Positions 61,378-64,000 of a DNA stretch of 64,000 nucleotides are shown here, in pieces; the first letter of the stretch is position 1, and every line of letters starts with the position of its first letter. Below the pieces are notes generated by a model. The model was not told the DNA's origin. It ran no database searches and saw only the letters and a program-made list of their open reading frames with translations. The DNA comes from Bacteroidota bacterium (GTDB lineage Bacteria > Bacteroidota > Bacteroidia > Cytophagales > Cyclobacteriaceae), in NCBI GenBank assembly GCA_018267275.1, contig JAFDYV010000003.1, positions 434,001 through 498,000 on the forward strand. The letters run 5' to 3'. A program made the translations under genes and the position numbers.

Positions 61378-61671
61378 TTGAGGGTAGTTGCGAAAAAAAT
61401 ATTGCGGGAGTTTTGGCGTAAACACGCAGATTGCGAACAACAATTGAAATCGTGGTACCGTGAGGCCGGTAAAAGCGCTTGGCGAAACGCTAACGATGTC
61501 AAAAAAGAGTACCCGAGTGCTAGTGTTCTCCCTTCTAACCGAGTAGTTTTCAACATCAAAGGAAACAAATACCGGTTGGTGGTAAGAATCAACTTTCAAT
61601 ATCAAATGGTGTGGATTCGATTTATTGGTACGCATGAAGAATATGACAGAATAGATGCTAAAAAAATTTGA
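61378..61671 (+). CDS. higB: HigB-type mRNA interferase toxin
   Basis: 97 residues from a TTG start. The N-terminus MRVVAKKILREFWRKHADCE and the blocks WRNANDVKKEYPSASVLP, VVFNIKGNKYRLVVRINFQY and VWIRFIGTHEEYDRIDAKKI match the HigB branch of the RelE fold. It would cut mRNA at the ribosome. The order toxin then antitoxin is typical for hig operons. The unusual start may keep toxin levels low. Confidence 0.88.
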   Translation: MRVVAKKILREFWRKHADCEQQLKSWYREAGKSAWRNANDVKKEYPSASVLPSNRVVFNIKGNKYRLVVRINFQYQMVWIRFIGTHEEYDRIDAKKI

Positions 61672-61672
61672 T

Positions 61673-62029
61673 ATGCGACTGAAACCCATTAAAACAAAAA
61701 AAGATTACCAGCAAGCTCTTGAGCGGTTGGACGAAATTTTTGACGCAAGAAAAGGAACTCCCGAAGGCGATGAGCTTGAAATACTCGGTATGCTGATTGA
61801 GCAATATGAAAATGAAAAATTTCCAATTGACTTGCCAGATCCGGTAGAAGCCATCAAGTTTAGGATGGAGCAACTGGGATACTCTCAGAGCGATTTAGCA
61901 AAGGTGGTAGGCCTAAAAAGTAGGGCAAGCGAAATCTTGAGTCGCAAAAGAAAGCTATCGCTCGACATGATTCGTCAATTGCATGCACAACTCAATATCC
62001 CTACTGATGTTTTAATTCAAGCGTATTGA
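61673..62029 (+). CDS. higA: HigA-type antitoxin, XRE-family HTH protein
   Basis: 118 residues from ATG 61673, just after the higB stop; an ATG 18 bp upstream is also in frame. The N-terminus MRLKPIKTKKDYQQALERL is family-typical. A C-terminal HTH (YSQSDLAKVVGLKSRASEIL, about 75-100) binds DNA. It should neutralise HigB and repress the operon. Confidence 0.9.
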   Translation: MRLKPIKTKKDYQQALERLDEIFDARKGTPEGDELEILGMLIEQYENEKFPIDLPDPVEAIKFRMEQLGYSQSDLAKVVGLKSRASEILSRKRKLSLDMIRQLHAQLNIPTDVLIQAY

Positions 62030-62032
62030 GTG

Positions 62033-63040
62033 ATGCTAAAAATCGATAGCCATACGCACATTTTGCCCAAAAAAATGCCCAACTGGAGCGAAAAGTTTGG
62101 CTATGGCGATTTCATCTATTTGCAACATCACAAAAAGGGATTTGCAAAAATGATGCGCGGCAACCAGTTCTTCCGCGAAATAAAAAGCAATTGCTGGGAT
62201 GCTGAAGAACGCATTGAAGAATATGCACAATTCCAAACGCACGTGCAGGTGGTGTGTACCATCCCGGTAATGTTTTCCTATTGGGCAAAGCCTATCGATT
62301 GTTTATCCCTTTCTGAGTTTCTGAACGACCATCTTGCCAAACTCGTAAAGAAATATCCCAAACAGTACATCGGGTTGGGCATGGTGCCCATGCAAGATGC
62401 TGAATTGGCTGTGCAAGAATGTCAGCGCATCAAAAAAATCGGATTGCGCGGCATTCAAATCGGCTCCAACATAAATGACGAAAACCTAAATGAAGAACGT
62501 TTCTTTCCCGTTTTCGAGGCTTGCGAAAAATTAGGCCTAGCCGTGATGGTACACCCGTGGAATATGATGGGCGAAAAAAAGATGCAGCGCTATTGGCTGC
62601 CGTGGCTGGTAGGCATGCCTGCAGAAACCTCGCGTGCCATTTGTTCGATGATTTTTGGCGGGGTGTTTGAGCGACTACCTCAACTCAGGGTTATGTTTGC
62701 CCATGCAGGCGGTTCATTCTTGCCTACTATTGGCCGAATCCAGCACGGATTTGAATGCCGCCCCGATTTGGTGGCCATTGATAACAACGTAAACCCAAAG
62801 AGTTATTTGGGTAAGTTTTGGGTAGACAGCGTAACCCACGATGCCATGATGTTGGATTATGTACTCAAGCTGCAGGGCTCAAAAAAAGTGATGCTGGGCT
62901 CAGACTATCCATTTCCGCTGGGTGACCTGGAAATTGGCAAGTTTATTGATGACATGAACCTGCCACGGGCCACGAAAGAAGATATTTTTGCGAATTCTGC
63001 GTTAGAGTGGCTGGCGTTGAAAAAAAGTGATTTCGAATAG
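62033..63040 (+). CDS. Amidohydrolase of ACMSD type
   Basis: 335 residues from ATG 62033 (a GTG one codon upstream is the only alternative). The metal-binding start IDSHTHILPKKMPNW and the motifs LAVMVHPWNMMG, VMFAHAGGSFLP and LGSDYPFPLGD match 2-amino-3-carboxymuconate-6-semialdehyde decarboxylase. That enzyme works in tryptophan (kynurenine) breakdown. No other kynurenine genes lie in the window, so related decarboxylase activities remain possible. Confidence 0.87.
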   Translation: MLKIDSHTHILPKKMPNWSEKFGYGDFIYLQHHKKGFAKMMRGNQFFREIKSNCWDAEERIEEYAQFQTHVQVVCTIPVMFSYWAKPIDCLSLSEFLNDHLAKLVKKYPKQYIGLGMVPMQDAELAVQECQRIKKIGLRGIQIGSNINDENLNEERFFPVFEACEKLGLAVMVHPWNMMGEKKMQRYWLPWLVGMPAETSRAICSMIFGGVFERLPQLRVMFAHAGGSFLPTIGRIQHGFECRPDLVAIDNNVNPKSYLGKFWVDSVTHDAMMLDYVLKLQGSKKVMLGSDYPFPLGDLEIGKFIDDMNLPRATKEDIFANSALEWLALKKSDFE

Positions 63041-63102
63041 AACTATCAAATGCCGATAATCCATCACCGTAATCGGCTATCGACATAAAAAAAAGGTATT
63101 GC

Positions 63103-63732
63103 GTGAAAAGAATTGTTACTACTTACTTATTTGCCTTGGTGGCCTGGATGGCATTTGGCCAAAGTGAAGCTGAAAAAGAAAAGCTGCGCGAAATTGAAGC
63201 CCAGAAACAAATTGACCGCCAACGAAAAGTGACGATGGCCATTGATTCTGCTGTGCGGCTTTCGGAAGAAGGACGCTACGAAGAAGCCGATGCACGGTTC
63301 AAAAGAGTTCTTAAAGCCATTCGCTCGGTGCCAACCGATCTCACGTACCACTTTGGCAGAAATTCTTTTTTCATGGGCAACTTCAAGCAATCAGTAGATT
63401 GGCTTAACAAGTATATTCAATTGAAGGGAACTGGAGGTCAATACTCTGAAGACGCAGTTACCTGGTTAAAAAAGGCCGAAGAAGAACTGCTGAAAGAAAA
63501 AGAAGTAGAAGCCAAGCTAGCACAGCAAGTACTTTCAAGCGACTACACCATTGACTGCGGCCCTAGCGGCCGGGTGGTTTGCCCCGTATGCAAAGGCACT
63601 ACCGTAATAATGAAAAAAGATTATCTGGGAACTAAGTATTCTACCTGCGGCTATTGTAAAACCAAGGGCTATTTGGAATGCGAAGATTACAATAAACTGC
63701 TAAGAGGCCAGTTGAAGCCAACTAATAATTAA
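63103..63732 (+). CDS. Exported TPR-like protein with DnaJ-type zinc cysteines
   Basis: 209 residues from GTG 63103, with a signal peptide ending near MAFGQSE. A charged helical N-terminal part (KEKLREIEAQKQIDRQRK) leads into TPR-like helices (about 50-130; GRYEEADARFKRVLKAI, GNFKQSVDWLNKYIQL). The C-terminus has VCPVCKGTTVI and CGYCKTKGYLEC, two CxxC pairs like the DnaJ zinc centre. It is probably periplasmic. Function unknown. Confidence 0.72.
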   Translation: MKRIVTTYLFALVAWMAFGQSEAEKEKLREIEAQKQIDRQRKVTMAIDSAVRLSEEGRYEEADARFKRVLKAIRSVPTDLTYHFGRNSFFMGNFKQSVDWLNKYIQLKGTGGQYSEDAVTWLKKAEEELLKEKEVEAKLAQQVLSSDYTIDCGPSGRVVCPVCKGTTVIMKKDYLGTKYSTCGYCKTKGYLECEDYNKLLRGQLKPTNN

Positions 63733-63742
63733 CCTTTTAAAC

Positions 63743-63766
63743 CACTAAGGCACCGAGGCACTAAGG
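63743..63766 (+). repeat. Octamer array abutting a start codon
   Basis: Three 8-bp units, CACTAAGG, CACCGAGG and CACTAAGG, end exactly where the ATG of the next gene begins. Confidence 0.6.
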
Positions 63767-64000
63767 ATGACTAGTCAAAATCAAATCAACGACTTGGCCT
63801 TTAAAATCGTTGGGTGCGCAATAGAGGTACACAAACAACTTGGACCTGGTTTATTGGAAAGTATTTATGAAGAATGCTTTTGTGAAGAACTCAACCATCG
63901 AAAACTAAATTTCGTCCGGCAGGTAAGAATCCCAGTATTCTACAAAACGCGGGAACTCAATATTGAATTACGCTTAGATGTCTTGGTGGAAGATTTGATC
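63767..64000 (+). CDS. GxxExxY family protein, N-terminal part (3' truncated by window)
   Basis: 78 codons are open from ATG 63767 to the window end. The family motif GPGLLESIYEECF (G-x-x-E-x-x-Y) is present after AFKIVGCAIEVHKQL, and LDVLVEDLI at the edge is the start of the D-x-x-v nuclease-like core. These proteins are PD-(D/E)XK-like small proteins of unknown role, often repeated in Bacteroidota genomes and typically preceded by short tandem repeats, as here. Confidence 0.88.
   Translation, partial: MTSQNQINDLAFKIVGCAIEVHKQLGPGLLESIYEECFCEELNHRKLNFVRQVRIPVFYKTRELNIELRLDVLVEDLI

Overview
The window looks like part of a Bacteroidota chromosome, probably a Cytophagales-like lineage. Evidence is the CTnDOT-style tra genes, promoter elements of the TAnnTTTG type, a secreted protease with a type IX secretion C-terminal domain, and the coaX / outer-membrane protein / TPR / lptC / CNNM / ppiD gene order. 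This assignment is inferred from gene content; no marker RNA gene is present.

Left third (1 to about 22,435): the right-hand part of an integrative conjugative element (ICE). It holds the C-terminal part of a giant helicase protein, then a low-GC six-gene cargo operon (3,319-9,505), then a transfer operon encoding a type IV secretion apparatus (traE, F, G, I-like, two further traI-like paralogues, J, K, an L-position protein, M, N). A roughly 900-bp non-coding stretch with two large inverted-repeat structures and a RadC-like gene follow. The element ends at a 24-bp copy of a tRNA 3' end including CCA, which I read as one attachment site. The integrase, relaxase and intact tRNA would lie outside the window.

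The cargo operon is the most notable part. It encodes a sigma-70-like factor, a small protein with a helix-turn-helix-like segment, a Cas4-like PD-(D/E)XK nuclease with a four-cysteine cluster, a full-length prokaryotic Argonaute with an apparently complete DEDD catalytic tetrad, a small helical protein and a HEXXH metalloprotease-like protein. The genes overlap or nearly touch. I infer a regulated nucleic-acid-guided defence system; the combination of Argonaute plus nuclease with its own sigma factor and protease is what deserves a second look.

Right two thirds (22,500-64,000): ordinary chromosome. It contains envelope genes (AsmA-like, LolC/E-like, NamZ, lptC, outer-membrane proteins), glycoside hydrolases (GH5, GH32), housekeeping enzymes (nth, fmt, folA, msrB, coaX, rsmI, suhB, fabH, mrp plus a NifU-like protein, phhB), a phenylacetate-type aldehyde dehydrogenase, a Glu/Leu dehydrogenase, ppiD, a secreted M43 protease, a HigBA toxin-antitoxin pair, an ACMSD-like amidohydrolase and the start of a GxxExxY gene. 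Two genes encode repeat proteins of a beta-solenoid appearance.

A pattern cutting across both parts is a set of degenerate heptanucleotide tandem arrays. They fill the gaps just before the start codons of traF, traG, traK, traN, the GH5 gene and nth, occupy the lptC downstream gap, and also lie inside two reading frames (fmt and a tra gene signal peptide).
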